Below are positions 1 to 9,535 of a stretch of DNA of 64,000 nucleotides, piece after piece. Origin of the DNA: Maribellus sp. CM-23 (GTDB lineage Bacteria; Bacteroidota; Bacteroidia; Bacteroidales; Prolixibacteraceae); contig NZ_JADWYJ010000002.1 of NCBI RefSeq assembly GCF_021354595.1, forward strand, positions 620,001 to 684,000, given 5' to 3'. The translations under genes and the position numbers were made by a program. Below the pieces are notes generated by a model. It saw nothing but the letters and a program-made list of their open reading frames with translations, did no database searches and was not told where the DNA came from. Position 1 is the stretch's first letter. The number at the start of each line of letters is the position of its first letter.

Positions 1-1452
1 AGCATCAAATGCCGTTGTATAGCGTTCCGGATCAACAATAAAAACTTTTCCATGAGCAGAAACGGGAGTACAGGCCGCGGGAGAGTACAGCTGTCCTTTC
101 TTCGATTTCCATTGCCAATCGATTGTACCATCCGCTTTGTTCAGTGCATAAAAATATCCGCCCCAGCTTCCAAAATAAATATGTATATCATCCACCAGTG
201 GCTGCGTTTCAATAAAGCCTTCCAAGGTCGCATTTTCCCAAATCAGTGTTCCATCGGCAAGTGATAAGGCTGACATTTTTCCTTCAGAACTTCCCATATA
301 AACCACTTCCTCATCGATTACCGGAGATGCCACAATCGGTTTTGATGTCACAACTTTCCATATCAGTTTTCCGCTTGATGCATCCAGGCAATACACGCTT
401 CCATCAGTAGATGCGGTTACAAGCATTTTATTTGAATAAGCCGGTGTTGAGAATATCTTTCCTGCTGTTTGGTATTTCCATAACAAATTACCGGAGTTGA
501 TATTCAATGCAACAATTTCTCCCCGGGTATTGGTATAAAAACAAAAACTGTCGGTAACTGCCATTCCTGAAACAATGTCACTGCTGTCCTGCAAGCTCCA
601 CAGTTCTTTTACCTCGGGGTATTTTTCGTTTATATCATAAGAAGGACGAGGATATGATTCATCGTCCGCCCCAGGATTTTTCAGGCTTACACGATTCCAT
701 ATTTCATGTGTCTCTATTCCGGGAGTCCGCTCAGCAAAAAAAATTGAATCGTTTTTTATCGTTACCAGGTTGTATCCTCCTGTTTCATCTTTCCCTCTGA
801 CGTTAGCACGCCCCATAACTCCGGGAATACCTTCGAAATTCAGTTGCTGGTTTTTATGTCCGTGCCCACACAAGATCGCTTGCGTATTTCCTTTTTTGAG
901 GATGTCAATTATTTTGTACCAATTGGCCAATGTTTCATTTATTGGATAATGGTTTAAGTAAATAACTGGTTCTCCGACTGTTTTCGTCATAACCGAATCC
1001 AACCAAAGTACTTCGCTATACGGAACCATCCCCGGCCCCATGCGCATTTCGGGGCCACTTCCGCAACCAATAAAACGATATTTCCCGTGTTTAAACTCAA
1101 AATGTTCTGTTCCGAATATCCTTTCAAAGCTGCGACATCCGCTTTCGCTCCATTTGGTATCATGATTTCCGGGAAGAATATACCATTTCTTATTCAGCTT
1201 ATCCAGAATTGACTTTGCCTGCTGTAATTCTTCGTCTGCTCCAAAGTTGGCAACATCTCCTGTCACAACTACAAAGTCAACATCTTTCATCGAATTAATA
1301 TCGTCTACCGTTTTCTTCAGGTCCTCGTCACATTTATCGCGCCCAATATGAACGTCAGTTACAAATGCAAAACGGATTTCGTCGTTTGTCTCGCAAGCAA
1401 TAAATAATAAAACACAGAAAATAAGGATAATCGTTCTCCCTATATTTTTCAT
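1..1452 (-). CDS. Metallophosphoesterase / PQQ beta-propeller fusion lipoprotein (3' end beyond the window)
   Basis: The minus-strand frame is open from ATG at 1452 to the window edge, so the C-terminus is missing. The first 20 residues are a hydrophobic leader ending in IAC, a lipobox, followed by acidic residues (ETNDE). Residues ~24-230 carry calcineurin-like phosphoesterase motifs in order: DVH, GDV, GNHD, NHYP and GHGH. From ~residue 270 onward repeats of the type W-x-x-x...SPVV...VY-x-G-S...G-x-L-x-W are PQQ/WD-like blades. The expected role is hydrolysis of phosphomonoesters or diesters at the cell surface or in the periplasm, with the propeller as a binding module. It lies 71 bp after two EEP-family genes and probably belongs to the same transcription unit. 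The substrate cannot be read from the sequence. Confidence 0.82.
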   Translation of the reverse strand, partial: MKNIGRTIILIFCVLLFIACETNDEIRFAFVTDVHIGRDKCDEDLKKTVDDINSMKDVDFVVVTGDVANFGADEELQQAKSILDKLNKKWYILPGNHDTKWSESGCRSFERIFGTEHFEFKHGKYRFIGCGSGPEMRMGPGMVPYSEVLWLDSVMTKTVGEPVIYLNHYPINETLANWYKIIDILKKGNTQAILCGHGHKNQQLNFEGIPGVMGRANVRGKDETGGYNLVTIKNDSIFFAERTPGIETHEIWNRVSLKNPGADDESYPRPSYDINEKYPEVKELWSLQDSSDIVSGMAVTDSFCFYTNTRGEIVALNINSGNLLWKYQTAGKIFSTPAYSNKMLVTASTDGSVYCLDASSGKLIWKVVTSKPIVASPVIDEEVVYMGSSEGKMSALSLADGTLIWENATLEGFIETQPLVDDIHIYFGSWGGYFYALNKADGTIDWQWKSKKGQLYSPAACTPVSAHGKVFIVDPERYTTAFDA

Positions 1453-1523
1453 AATAAACTCTTTTAAAATTGAATTCTCCATTTGAAAGTATTTAAGGCT
1501 TATTTGCCTGAATTGAACTCCAC

Positions 1524-2318
1524 TTATAACTTCAATTCCACGGTACTGCTTATCGGCAAATGATCAGAAAGTTGTACGTTATGCGTCTTCGCGTCGGTTT
1601 CAATCCACTTATCTTTCGGATAGCAAAAAATATAGTCAATGGTATTTTTGGGATCGTTGGCCGGAATTGTAGGCTCTAAATCCGAGACTATTTTCCAGGC
1701 ACTCATTCCTTCTTTGATCTCTTTTGAATCAGGCTGTGCGTTAAAGTCACCGCATAAAATTACAGGATTGATCTTCTTTTGCAGAATTTCGTTCAGTGAA
1801 TCCACCTGTACCTGCCTTTCGAGCGTATTTGTATAATCCAGATGCGTACAGGCAAATGTTATGTACTGCTGCTTTTGAAGTTCAACTTCAGCAACCAGAA
1901 CAGCACGTTGCTCTTTACCATTTTCGGTTTTAGGCAGAAAAATGCGTTCGATTGAAGCCATCGGGTATTTGGATAAAATTCCAATTCCGTAGTATCCTCC
2001 CGCATAGTCAATGGTTTTGCCATAGGCCGAAAGCATGCCTGTGCGAAAACCAAGTTCGGTGGCAAAATCTTTACCGTGCTGTTTGGGTGCACGCTCACGG
2101 TAGGTTCGGCAATCCACTTCCTGTAAGGCAACAATATCGGGATCCTGCTCCTTGATAAAGGCAGCCAGTTCTTCCAGCGAAGCCAATTCTCCAAACCGAA
2201 GATTGTAACAGAGTATCTTGAGTTTTACAGGTGCTTGTTCTTCCTGCGCCGTTGCATCCGGTAAAACAAGAAAGAACTGAATGTAAACAAGAAAGAAGAA
2301 GATAAACTTAGTATTCAT
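1524..2318 (-). CDS. Secreted endonuclease/exonuclease/phosphatase (EEP) family hydrolase
   Basis: A 264-residue protein with an N-terminal type I signal peptide ending near TAQ. All EEP catalytic motifs are present in order: YNLR (Asn), LQEVD (Glu), GYYGIGILSKYP, THLD (His), GDFN (Asp, Asn), IDYIF and SDHLP (Asp-His pair). The family hydrolyses phosphodiester or phosphomonoester bonds (DNases, sphingomyelinases, inositol phosphatases), and the sequence does not decide which. It starts 2 bp after the preceding gene ends, so it is very likely co-transcribed with the other EEP proteins and with the SusC/SusD pair upstream. It has the same fold and size as the product of 3088-3906, suggesting duplication. 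Confidence 0.88.
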   Translation of the reverse strand: MNTKFIFFFLVYIQFFLVLPDATAQEEQAPVKLKILCYNLRFGELASLEELAAFIKEQDPDIVALQEVDCRTYRERAPKQHGKDFATELGFRTGMLSAYGKTIDYAGGYYGIGILSKYPMASIERIFLPKTENGKEQRAVLVAEVELQKQQYITFACTHLDYTNTLERQVQVDSLNEILQKKINPVILCGDFNAQPDSKEIKEGMSAWKIVSDLEPTIPANDPKNTIDYIFCYPKDKWIETDAKTHNVQLSDHLPISSTVELKL

Positions 2319-2320
2319 AA

Positions 2321-3091
2321 TTATAACTTTTCAATTTTTAAATCGATACAGGATATACCATCTGTTCCGACAGCAGTTTCCTTGTACTCTTGGAGTTTCC
2401 ATTTAGGATTGGTTAGTAAAAACAAAAATTGAGTAGTGTTTCCCCCTGAACTTTCCATGGTTTCGAAACGATAAGTTTCTCCAGAAAATTCAGTTTTCAG
2501 TTTGTTTTGAAGTGATTTTGCCGCAAACCCAATCAACACTGTTTTATCGTCCAGATTCGCTTTTACTGCAGCAATTCCTGTTGCCAACTGTGTTTCATTT
2601 TCGAAAGTTATTGATGAAAAATTCATGCCGTTACCTCCGGTTACCGTTAACGGAACCGATACATAGCAACAGCCCTCACTCGTTGGGATGCTTTTCATTT
2701 CAGTAATGGTTTGCCCGACCAGAATACCGGAACCTTCAATTTGCGTATCGGCATAGCGGGTCCATGCGAAAAGAGGTATTTTCTCGGTCTCTTCAGCAAT
2801 CGTAACCATTGGATTTTTTATTTCAGTTGAGCTAGTCGTAGCATCAACCCGTTGAAGAAGAACAACAGAATTTTGATTACTCCGAATCCGACCTACTACC
2901 GCGGCATAGTCGTTCGCATTAAAAAGCTTTTGATTATTAAAACGCGAATAAACCTGAATTGAAATGCTATTGTTTGTTCCTGTCTCTGGTAAATCAGGCG
3001 AAGGATTTTCCTCTTCCCCGCAAGAAATAAAAGACCAAAAACCGATCAACGACAAGAGCAGAATATTTATTTTTTTCATTTTCACAATCAT
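2321..3091 (-). CDS. Lipoprotein with a degenerate EEP fold, predicted catalytically inactive
   Basis: A 256-residue protein; the start is either ATG 3091 (overlapping the upstream stop by ATGA) or ATG 3079, which gives a cleaner leader. The lipobox is FISC followed by GEEE. No standard family is obvious, but it aligns nearly colinearly with the next gene upstream. RIRSNQNSVVLLQRVD matches LIRQYEPDIIALQELD, IPLFAWTRYA matches FPVFGRTIYY, and TQFLFLLTNPKWK matches KKIDYLFGYPKEK. Each catalytic position is changed: the Glu of LQELD is Arg, the His of STHLD is absent, GGDFN reads IGFAA, and SDH reads SCI. I infer an EEP pseudoenzyme, perhaps a surface binding subunit. The homology is by eye only. 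Confidence 0.72.
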   Translation of the reverse strand: MIVKMKKINILLLSLIGFWSFISCGEEENPSPDLPETGTNNSISIQVYSRFNNQKLFNANDYAAVVGRIRSNQNSVVLLQRVDATTSSTEIKNPMVTIAEETEKIPLFAWTRYADTQIEGSGILVGQTITEMKSIPTSEGCCYVSVPLTVTGGNGMNFSSITFENETQLATGIAAVKANLDDKTVLIGFAAKSLQNKLKTEFSGETYRFETMESSGGNTTQFLFLLTNPKWKLQEYKETAVGTDGISCIDLKIEKL

Positions 3092-3906
3092 TGAAATTCA
3101 ACTTCTGCGACAATTGGGCAATGATCCGATATTCCTGTCTTCTCGATAACCTGATAGCTAATGGTCGAACACTTTTCTTTTGGGTATCCAAACAGGTAAT
3201 CAATTTTTTTTGTTGGAATATCAGGGCAAGTAGGATTGTCGTTACAAAACCGTTTCCATTGCTGCATACCGTTGGCAATAGTTCCTTCTTCCGGTCTTGT
3301 ATTAAAATCGCCCCCAACTATGGTTGGCATATCGTCTTTCAAAAGAAAATCATTCATGGCTTGGGCCATCACTGCACTTATCGCATCGCTGGAATGATCG
3401 AGATGTGTACTGGCAAACCGTACGTTCTGACCTGTAGGAAGACGAACTTCAGTAATCAGAACAGCTCTTTGCTCTTTATCCGATGGAGTTGGCAAGGGTT
3501 CTGTTTTTACTTGCAAAAAAGGATATTTTGAAAGCACCGCGAGGCCATATTCTCCACCTTTGTAGTAAATTGTTCTTCCAAATACCGGAAACATCCCTAA
3601 CTCGGCCCCCAGTTTTGTAGTAAAATCAATCCCCGTATTTCGGCTTGTCATGTAATCGAGCTCCTGTAAGGCAATAATATCAGGCTCGTATTGCCTGATC
3701 AGGTCGGCAAAAGGAATAACCGAGTACTGGGTTAGTTCTCCCGACCTGCAAACATTGAAACTCATTATTTTTAACCGGAAAGGATTTGACTGTGCCGTAC
3801 TTTGTTGAAGCACAAGTAGAACTCCACAGAAAACAAGCACGAGTTTTATTTTAAACTGCTTTAACCTTACGCTTTTTTCCATTTGGTTTGAATTCAATTT
3901 GCTCAT
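3088..3906 (-). CDS. Secreted EEP-family hydrolase
   Basis: A 272-residue protein. Two starts are possible, ATG 3906 or ATG 3882 (MEKSV). The leader ends near STAQ, a type I signal peptide. The catalytic set is complete: MSFN, LQELD, GGEYGLAVLSKYP, STHLD, GGDFN, KKIDYLF and SDHCP. It is the closest relative in the window of the product of 1524-2318. Its stop overlaps the start of the degenerate EEP lipoprotein (ATGA), which indicates translational coupling. It is the first gene after susD, so it probably acts on the substrate handled by that SusC/SusD pair. Confidence 0.88.
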   Translation of the reverse strand: MSKLNSNQMEKSVRLKQFKIKLVLVFCGVLLVLQQSTAQSNPFRLKIMSFNVCRSGELTQYSVIPFADLIRQYEPDIIALQELDYMTSRNTGIDFTTKLGAELGMFPVFGRTIYYKGGEYGLAVLSKYPFLQVKTEPLPTPSDKEQRAVLITEVRLPTGQNVRFASTHLDHSSDAISAVMAQAMNDFLLKDDMPTIVGGDFNTRPEEGTIANGMQQWKRFCNDNPTCPDIPTKKIDYLFGYPKEKCSTISYQVIEKTGISDHCPIVAEVEFQ

Positions 3907-3936
3907 TGTATATTAACACACTATAAGTCTGTGAAA

Positions 3937-4012
3937 CTCTGTGGTCTAATATTTCTATTTTACCACAGAGCAACACAGAGAAAAGTTATAATCACGATCG
4001 TTTTTAAACGAT
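3937..4012. repeat. Palindromic intergenic repeats between susD and the EEP genes
   Basis: CTCTGTGG (3937-3944) pairs with CCACAGAG (3963-3970), and ATCGTTT (3997-4003) pairs with AAACGAT (4006-4012). They lie just after the susD stop. They may slow or end transcription between susD and the EEP genes, or be copies of a dispersed palindrome. No strong U-tract follows on the minus strand, so I do not call a terminator. Confidence 0.4.
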
Positions 4013-4026
4013 TCTATTACCAGAGA

Positions 4027-5832
4027 TTAATTCCCGTCGTTTGTTGCACCATTTTCCCAACCTGCATTCTGCGTAAGTTGGGGGTTTTTATTTAATGCAC
4101 TTACCGGAATAGGATAGAAATACTGTTTGGGTCCCCACACTTTCTTTGAGTCGTTATTGGTAAACCAGGCAAGATAATAGCCTGTGCCATCGCCGGCAGC
4201 ATGTACCTGAATGACGCTTGCAGTTGGATCAGTACTCACTTTTACTTTATATGGATTTGCATTATTTGAAAGAGCCATTGCAGCTTCGAGTCCGGCATCG
4301 TCAGTATAGTAAATTACGTCGTCGGTACCGTTATGATCTACATCAAGAGGCTTGTTGATCCCAGAAATGTACATCCCGGTCCAGCTATTTTTAAACAAAT
4401 CACCAGCTTTCCAGCGAAGTAAGTCGTCAAACCGGAATCCTTCAAATATTAGTTCGATGGCTCTTTCACGGCGAATCTCCATGATCACCGGGTCAGTAAT
4501 GTTCGGAAAATAAGTTTCCTGCATGTATGGATCAAGTTGCGTTGGTTTTTGGGTAAGACCTCCGGTAATACCCGCACGTGCTCTAAGTTTTCCGATGGTA
4601 GCTGCCCAGTCGGCGTCGGAAAGTGTTCCTTGTTCTGCTTTTGCTTCCGCATAATTAAGTAATACTTCACCAAAGCGGACTAATTGAATCGCGTGGGTAC
4701 TCTCGCTCTGTGTATCGCCAATTGTTGCATCAACACAAAGTTTAATTGGCTGGTAACCTATACGAGCATAGCCATTGTAAACCGGCAAAGTCAGCACACC
4801 TTCACGTTTGTATCCCGGATAACGAAGCGTTGCATTTAAACGGGAATCACGATTCTGAAATTCTTCATAAAAATCCTCGTACTGCCATCCTGGGCGGCTG
4901 GTATAAGGAGTTCCGTCGGATTGCAAATAAGTGCAAAGGAAAGAACGAACCATATTTAATCCCGTCCCGAAAGTTTCGGAAGTCCAGCGCCAGTTTGTGT
5001 TGTGCTTTATACCTAATGAAGCACTTGAAGCAATGGCCAGCATAGTTTCAGATGTAGGAGGGTTATCGCTGGTAAACAAAGCACGGTAATTGCTGTTCAG
5101 TGATTTTCCTGATTGTTCCATCACAATACTTGCAGCATCTTCAGCTCGTTTCAGCCAAACTGCAGCCGAAGTGGTCAGATTCAGGTTGTGGTATTTACGA
5201 AACGTACCTTCGAAAAGACATACGCGTGAAGCAAATGCATAAGCAACCCACTTCGTAATCATAGTACATTGTGTGGCATCCGTTGTTCTGCTGATATTCT
5301 CAGCGGCAAACATCAGATCTTCGTATACTTTTTCCATCACCAACTCGCGTGAATCGCGGGCAGCATACAGAATATCCTCTTCTCCCGGGCTTAACGGATG
5401 ATCTACCCACGGGACATCACCAAATCGTTGTACCATACCATAATAGAACCAGGCACGAAAAAAGCGTGCAAGGCCCATATAATTATTCCGAACACTTTCA
5501 GGAATATCAGGATCGGTACAATTTTCAATAAAATAATTGACATTCCGCAAATTAGACCAGCTCCATCCTGATGAATTATTCTCGCTGTATGCATTCAGCA
5601 AAGTAAATCCGCTGAGTGTACTGGTAGCCCCAAAATCAACCAATGATTGTTCAACAATTGCCTGATCAGATGCACTGGGAAACATATCGTAAAATGACAT
5701 CGAATATGCATTCAATCCTTCTTCGGATCCGAATATTGCATCCTTATCGGTTGTCGTAATAGCCGGTTCGTCCATTTCGCACCCGCTATTAAAAAGTACG
5801 ATTGCTAATATTATTAATATATACTTTTTCAT
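4027..5832 (-). CDS. SusD/RagB-family outer-membrane substrate-binding lipoprotein
   Basis: A 601-residue protein. The leader ends in NSGC, followed by EMDEP, an acidic surface-export type of lipoprotein signal. SusD hallmarks include the N-terminal TPR-like helices (NYMGLARFFRAWFYYGMVQRFGDVPW) and the conserved tail IRRERAIELIFEGFRFDDLLRWK with a C-terminal YPIP segment. SusD lids the SusC transporter and binds the ligand at the surface. It begins 18 bp after susC ends. Length is normal for the family. The EEP and phosphoesterase genes that follow suggest a phosphorylated or phosphodiester-linked ligand, which is inference. Confidence 0.95.
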   Translation of the reverse strand: MKKYILIILAIVLFNSGCEMDEPAITTTDKDAIFGSEEGLNAYSMSFYDMFPSASDQAIVEQSLVDFGATSTLSGFTLLNAYSENNSSGWSWSNLRNVNYFIENCTDPDIPESVRNNYMGLARFFRAWFYYGMVQRFGDVPWVDHPLSPGEEDILYAARDSRELVMEKVYEDLMFAAENISRTTDATQCTMITKWVAYAFASRVCLFEGTFRKYHNLNLTTSAAVWLKRAEDAASIVMEQSGKSLNSNYRALFTSDNPPTSETMLAIASSASLGIKHNTNWRWTSETFGTGLNMVRSFLCTYLQSDGTPYTSRPGWQYEDFYEEFQNRDSRLNATLRYPGYKREGVLTLPVYNGYARIGYQPIKLCVDATIGDTQSESTHAIQLVRFGEVLLNYAEAKAEQGTLSDADWAATIGKLRARAGITGGLTQKPTQLDPYMQETYFPNITDPVIMEIRRERAIELIFEGFRFDDLLRWKAGDLFKNSWTGMYISGINKPLDVDHNGTDDVIYYTDDAGLEAAMALSNNANPYKVKVSTDPTASVIQVHAAGDGTGYYLAWFTNNDSKKVWGPKQYFYPIPVSALNKNPQLTQNAGWENGATNDGN

Positions 5833-5850
5833 ATTCTTCTGTTTTTTTAA

Positions 5851-8800
5851 TTAGTAGGTAAGCGAAACACCAAACGAGATTGTTTTTAGCAACGGATAAC
5901 TGTTTCCATCACCCTGATTGTAACTGCTATTCAAATCGGAATCGGTTCCGCCAGTTGCAGATGATACATCCATAAAGTTTTTGGCCACTTTATACAACGG
6001 CGACCAACTGGCCAAATTTTCTCCACTGAAATAAACCCGAGCTTCTTTCATTGCGATTTTTGATATCCAGCTTTTAGGCAAAGAATAACCAATTTGCAAG
6101 TTCTTCAGCCTTAAATAAGATATCCTCTGCAGATAGCGGTCGTTAGGTACATGACCCGCTCCCCACGAAAGTACTCCGTTGTACTGTGAATATCTTGGAA
6201 GATATGCATCGCGGTTATCTTCAGTCCAGTAGTTGCCAAGATGCCATGCAGGCATTTGATTGTATCCCCGGTTGTACTGTCCCCAAAATGCAGTCTCTCT
6301 TCCCGGATACCAGTCTTGCCTGCCTACACCGGAGAAAAGCGCAGAAAAGAAAAATCCGTTCCAATCGGCACTCAGATTAAAGCTGTATTGATAACGAGGC
6401 TCAGAATTACCAATAATGGTAAGGTCTCCCGGATTATCAACCGTTTGCTCTCCTTGTGTAATCATGTTATCGGCACTGCCATCCAGGTTCCTAATTTTAA
6501 GATCACCTGCACGCCACACAGCATCAGCAGAACTATTAAAAATGGTATTGATGTATTCACTCGGATCAGGATCTTCCTGGAACAAACCATCTGTTCTGAA
6601 GCCCCAAATATCACCAACTGTTTGTCCTTCGTAGTAATCAGTGATCTTTTTGGTTGGGTTGTTAAACTTGTCGATTGTTGATACATAATCGTACAGCGAA
6701 CCGCGTATCTGATAGTTGAAAGGCTTGTTGGCCAGGTTGAACTTATCCTGCCAGGTGAATGTAATCTCGAATCCATTTGTGGTCATATCTGCATAATTTC
6801 CTTTTGGAGATGTGGCACCAAAAATATCAGGCAAGGTTGGGCCAGCCACATACATATCAGTTGTCTTCCTAACATAGTAGTCTCCGCTGAAACGGAGTTT
6901 GCCCTTCAGCATCCCCAAATCAAGACCAAAGTCGGTTGTTGTAGCTATTTCCCATGTAAGCCCATCAGGAATAGGAGATGGCGCACTTGTCTTTTTGTTC
7001 AAAGCACCGTCGAGTACGCGCCCCGAAGTGCCGATACTCAACAACTCAAGAAACTGGTAAGGAGAAATATTTCCATTCCCCAGAGAACCGTATGACGCAC
7101 GGAATTTGATATCCGATAAAATACTTTCATTCACATTCCAGAAAGGTTCTTCCGAAAGTCTCCATCCTCCCGAAACAGACGGGAAGAAACCCCATTGTTG
7201 ATCAGTAGGGAACCTGGATGAACCATCATAGCGTCCGTTTACTTCCACCAAATAACGATCGAGGTAGCCATAGTTTACGCGGAAGAATGTTCCGGCAGTT
7301 TTCCATCGGGTAACGCTTGCTCCCGGAGTAATGGAGGTACCTGTTGCCAACTGAACACTTTCAGCACTTTCAAGTAACAACTGGTTACGTTGAATACTAT
7401 TGGCTTTATATGACGATGTTTCGTAGTTCCATCCAGCCATTGCTTTTACGTAATGTTTGTCAACAAAGGTATTTTCATATTCGGCGTAAAGGTTGGATGC
7501 CTTGTATAGTGTGTGCCCCATCCACTCGTAAATGACACCATTGGTATCGCCAAGATATTTTGGACTGGTAGCATTTTCATTTTGGTAATACGGAATCTTT
7601 ACCCTTTTCCAAAAGAAATCACGACCATCGTAGCGGAAGGTAAAATCTCCATTTACACGAAGTTTATTCCCGAAAAAATTAGTATTAAGAGATACCGTAT
7701 TTTTGAATAGATTTCGTTTGTTATTCTGGTAATTGTTTCCGTCAACAAAACCACCTAAAGTTGAAGCTCCACCTCGGGTATAGGTTCCGTCGGGGTTGTA
7801 CATTGGCATGCTTGGAAAAGCGCTTACCTCAATGTAACGTTGAATGTTTGCACTTCGTCCCAGCGCAGAGAAAGGCATGTGATAGGAATCGTTGGCATAT
7901 TCCATATTATTGGAAAGACGCAGCCACTGATAGGCCTGTAATGATCCTTTTGCCCTAAGGTTATAAGAACGATAAGTATCCGGATCAAAATTATACATGC
8001 CACCAAAGTCGTATAAGCGACCAGAAATATAAAAATCTGATTTATCGTTGCCTCCGGAAATCGTCAGATTGTGATCCTGGGTAAATGTTTGATCTTTAAA
8101 AAGCAAATCCATCCAATCGGTATTGCTATAGTATTCATAATCTCCATTGGGCAATATTTCTGTTTTCGGACCTTCACCTGAGGCTTTCCATGCCTTTAAC
8201 CTCTCCAGCCACTCATCGCTGTATGCTTGTGTATTGTTGTTGATTGAAGTTGGCACTGTTCCCTGACGATTAAAATAGGATGCCCTGAAATGTTCAACCC
8301 AAGTAACGGCGTCAGTAACAAACTCAGGCTTCTGAGCTAAGGATTGAATGGAATAATTGCCGGTATAATTAATTTTCGTCTTGCCCTTCTGTGGTTTTTT
8401 GGTTGTAATCAGTACCACGCCAAACGAACCTCTGGCTCCGTAAATGGCAGCCGAAGCGGCATCCTTCAACACGCTGACACTCTCAATGTCGTTCGGGTTC
8501 AATAATGAAGGATTACCCTCTACACCATCAATCAGAACCAGCGCACTTCCCCCCTGCCCAATTGATGTCTTACCACGCACATTGTAGGAAGCTGAACGAG
8601 TAGGCTTTCCGTCTTCCAATGAGATGTTCAGGTTCGGGATAACTCCTTGCAAGGCCTGTGTTGTGTTCGAAGTTGAACGATTTTCAAAAGCTTCGCTCCC
8701 CACAGCTTCAACGGCACCCGTTAAATTCACCTTTTTCTGGGTACCATATCCAACAACGATAACTTCCTCAAGTTCAGAACTCTCCTCAACCAACAGCACA

Positions 8801-9390
8801 TTCAAATTCAATTGTGTACCAATCTCAATTTCCTGCGTTCTCATTCCAATAAATGAAAAAACCAAAACTTTGACATCAACAGGTACGTCGATGGTATAGT
8901 TACCATCAAAATCTGAAGTAACACCTACTGATGTACCTTTTATAACGATAGAAGCTCCGGGTAGTGGCTGACCTGATGAATCGGTTATTTTACCTTTTAT
9001 GGTTTTTACCTCTTGTTCAATTACCGCCGGTTTTTCTTCTTTCGCATCTTTAACAACAATTACCTCGTTGATTACCTTGAATTGCAACATTTGCTGGTTA
9101 GCAATATCCTGCAAGGTTTCTTTAAAATTCTCCTTTCCGGGATTGATCGTTACCCGGCTGTTTTCGTCAATTTCCTTTTCAATATAAAAGAAACGAAACG
9201 TGGAATTTTGTTCCACCTCATCGAAGAATTCTTTTAAGGTACAGGATCTTGTCTCGAGGTCTAATTTCATCCGCTCGATGCTCTGGCTTCTGCCTGTTGC
9301 AGTGGCCAAAACAGTCCCCGCAAATACCAATTGTAGTAATATGGCATAGAATGACATAATTAAGTACTTTCCAATAATTGTTTTTTTCAT
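5851..9390 (-). CDS. SusC/RagA-family TonB-dependent transporter with N-terminal STN signalling domain
   Basis: A 1179-residue outer-membrane transporter. A signal peptide (~1-32) is followed by an STN domain (~45-110), a carboxypeptidase-regulatory-like beta sandwich (~130-205), a TonB-box-like stretch EEVIVVGYGTQKK (~208-220), the plug with NDIESVSVLKDAASAAIYGARG (~296-317), and the beta-barrel ending in aromatic FGVSLTY. The STN domain implies signalling to the FecR-type anti-sigma factor encoded just upstream (9536-10597), with induction of the locus when substrate is bound. The pair with susD downstream defines the uptake complex. Confidence 0.95.
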   Translation of the reverse strand: MKKTIIGKYLIMSFYAILLQLVFAGTVLATATGRSQSIERMKLDLETRSCTLKEFFDEVEQNSTFRFFYIEKEIDENSRVTINPGKENFKETLQDIANQQMLQFKVINEVIVVKDAKEEKPAVIEQEVKTIKGKITDSSGQPLPGASIVIKGTSVGVTSDFDGNYTIDVPVDVKVLVFSFIGMRTQEIEIGTQLNLNVLLVEESSELEEVIVVGYGTQKKVNLTGAVEAVGSEAFENRSTSNTTQALQGVIPNLNISLEDGKPTRSASYNVRGKTSIGQGGSALVLIDGVEGNPSLLNPNDIESVSVLKDAASAAIYGARGSFGVVLITTKKPQKGKTKINYTGNYSIQSLAQKPEFVTDAVTWVEHFRASYFNRQGTVPTSINNNTQAYSDEWLERLKAWKASGEGPKTEILPNGDYEYYSNTDWMDLLFKDQTFTQDHNLTISGGNDKSDFYISGRLYDFGGMYNFDPDTYRSYNLRAKGSLQAYQWLRLSNNMEYANDSYHMPFSALGRSANIQRYIEVSAFPSMPMYNPDGTYTRGGASTLGGFVDGNNYQNNKRNLFKNTVSLNTNFFGNKLRVNGDFTFRYDGRDFFWKRVKIPYYQNENATSPKYLGDTNGVIYEWMGHTLYKASNLYAEYENTFVDKHYVKAMAGWNYETSSYKANSIQRNQLLLESAESVQLATGTSITPGASVTRWKTAGTFFRVNYGYLDRYLVEVNGRYDGSSRFPTDQQWGFFPSVSGGWRLSEEPFWNVNESILSDIKFRASYGSLGNGNISPYQFLELLSIGTSGRVLDGALNKKTSAPSPIPDGLTWEIATTTDFGLDLGMLKGKLRFSGDYYVRKTTDMYVAGPTLPDIFGATSPKGNYADMTTNGFEITFTWQDKFNLANKPFNYQIRGSLYDYVSTIDKFNNPTKKITDYYEGQTVGDIWGFRTDGLFQEDPDPSEYINTIFNSSADAVWRAGDLKIRNLDGSADNMITQGEQTVDNPGDLTIIGNSEPRYQYSFNLSADWNGFFFSALFSGVGRQDWYPGRETAFWGQYNRGYNQMPAWHLGNYWTEDNRDAYLPRYSQYNGVLSWGAGHVPNDRYLQRISYLRLKNLQIGYSLPKSWISKIAMKEARVYFSGENLASWSPLYKVAKNFMDVSSATGGTDSDLNSSYNQGDGNSYPLLKTISFGVSLTY

Positions 9391-9445
9391 AATTTTGAAT
9401 TGTGTAATTAATGCTTCAATATTTAATTGTACAATTTGTCCTGAT

Positions 9446-9479
9446 GGGATTTGAGAAACTGATCCTTTCTCAAATTCCC
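9446..9479. other. Hairpin between fecR and susC
   Basis: GGGATTTGAGAAA on the left pairs with TTTCTCAAATTCCC on the right. In the minus-strand transcript it would form a stem in the susC leader, ~60 nt before the start codon. No run of U follows on that strand, so it is more likely a leader structure or mRNA-stabilising stem than a terminator. Confidence 0.4.
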
Positions 9480-9535
9480 GGGACTTTTTTTTGCATCCGA
9501 TTTGGATGCTGTCAGGATTAGGATTTATCTCATAT

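Noticed and set aside
5851..9390. Plus-strand frames over susC and other large genes
   Set aside because: They are shadows of long, clearly coding minus-strand genes and lack domain features.
9446..9479. Terminator between fecR and susC
   Set aside because: The stem is good, but no T-run follows on the transcribed strand, so it is recorded only as a leader hairpin.
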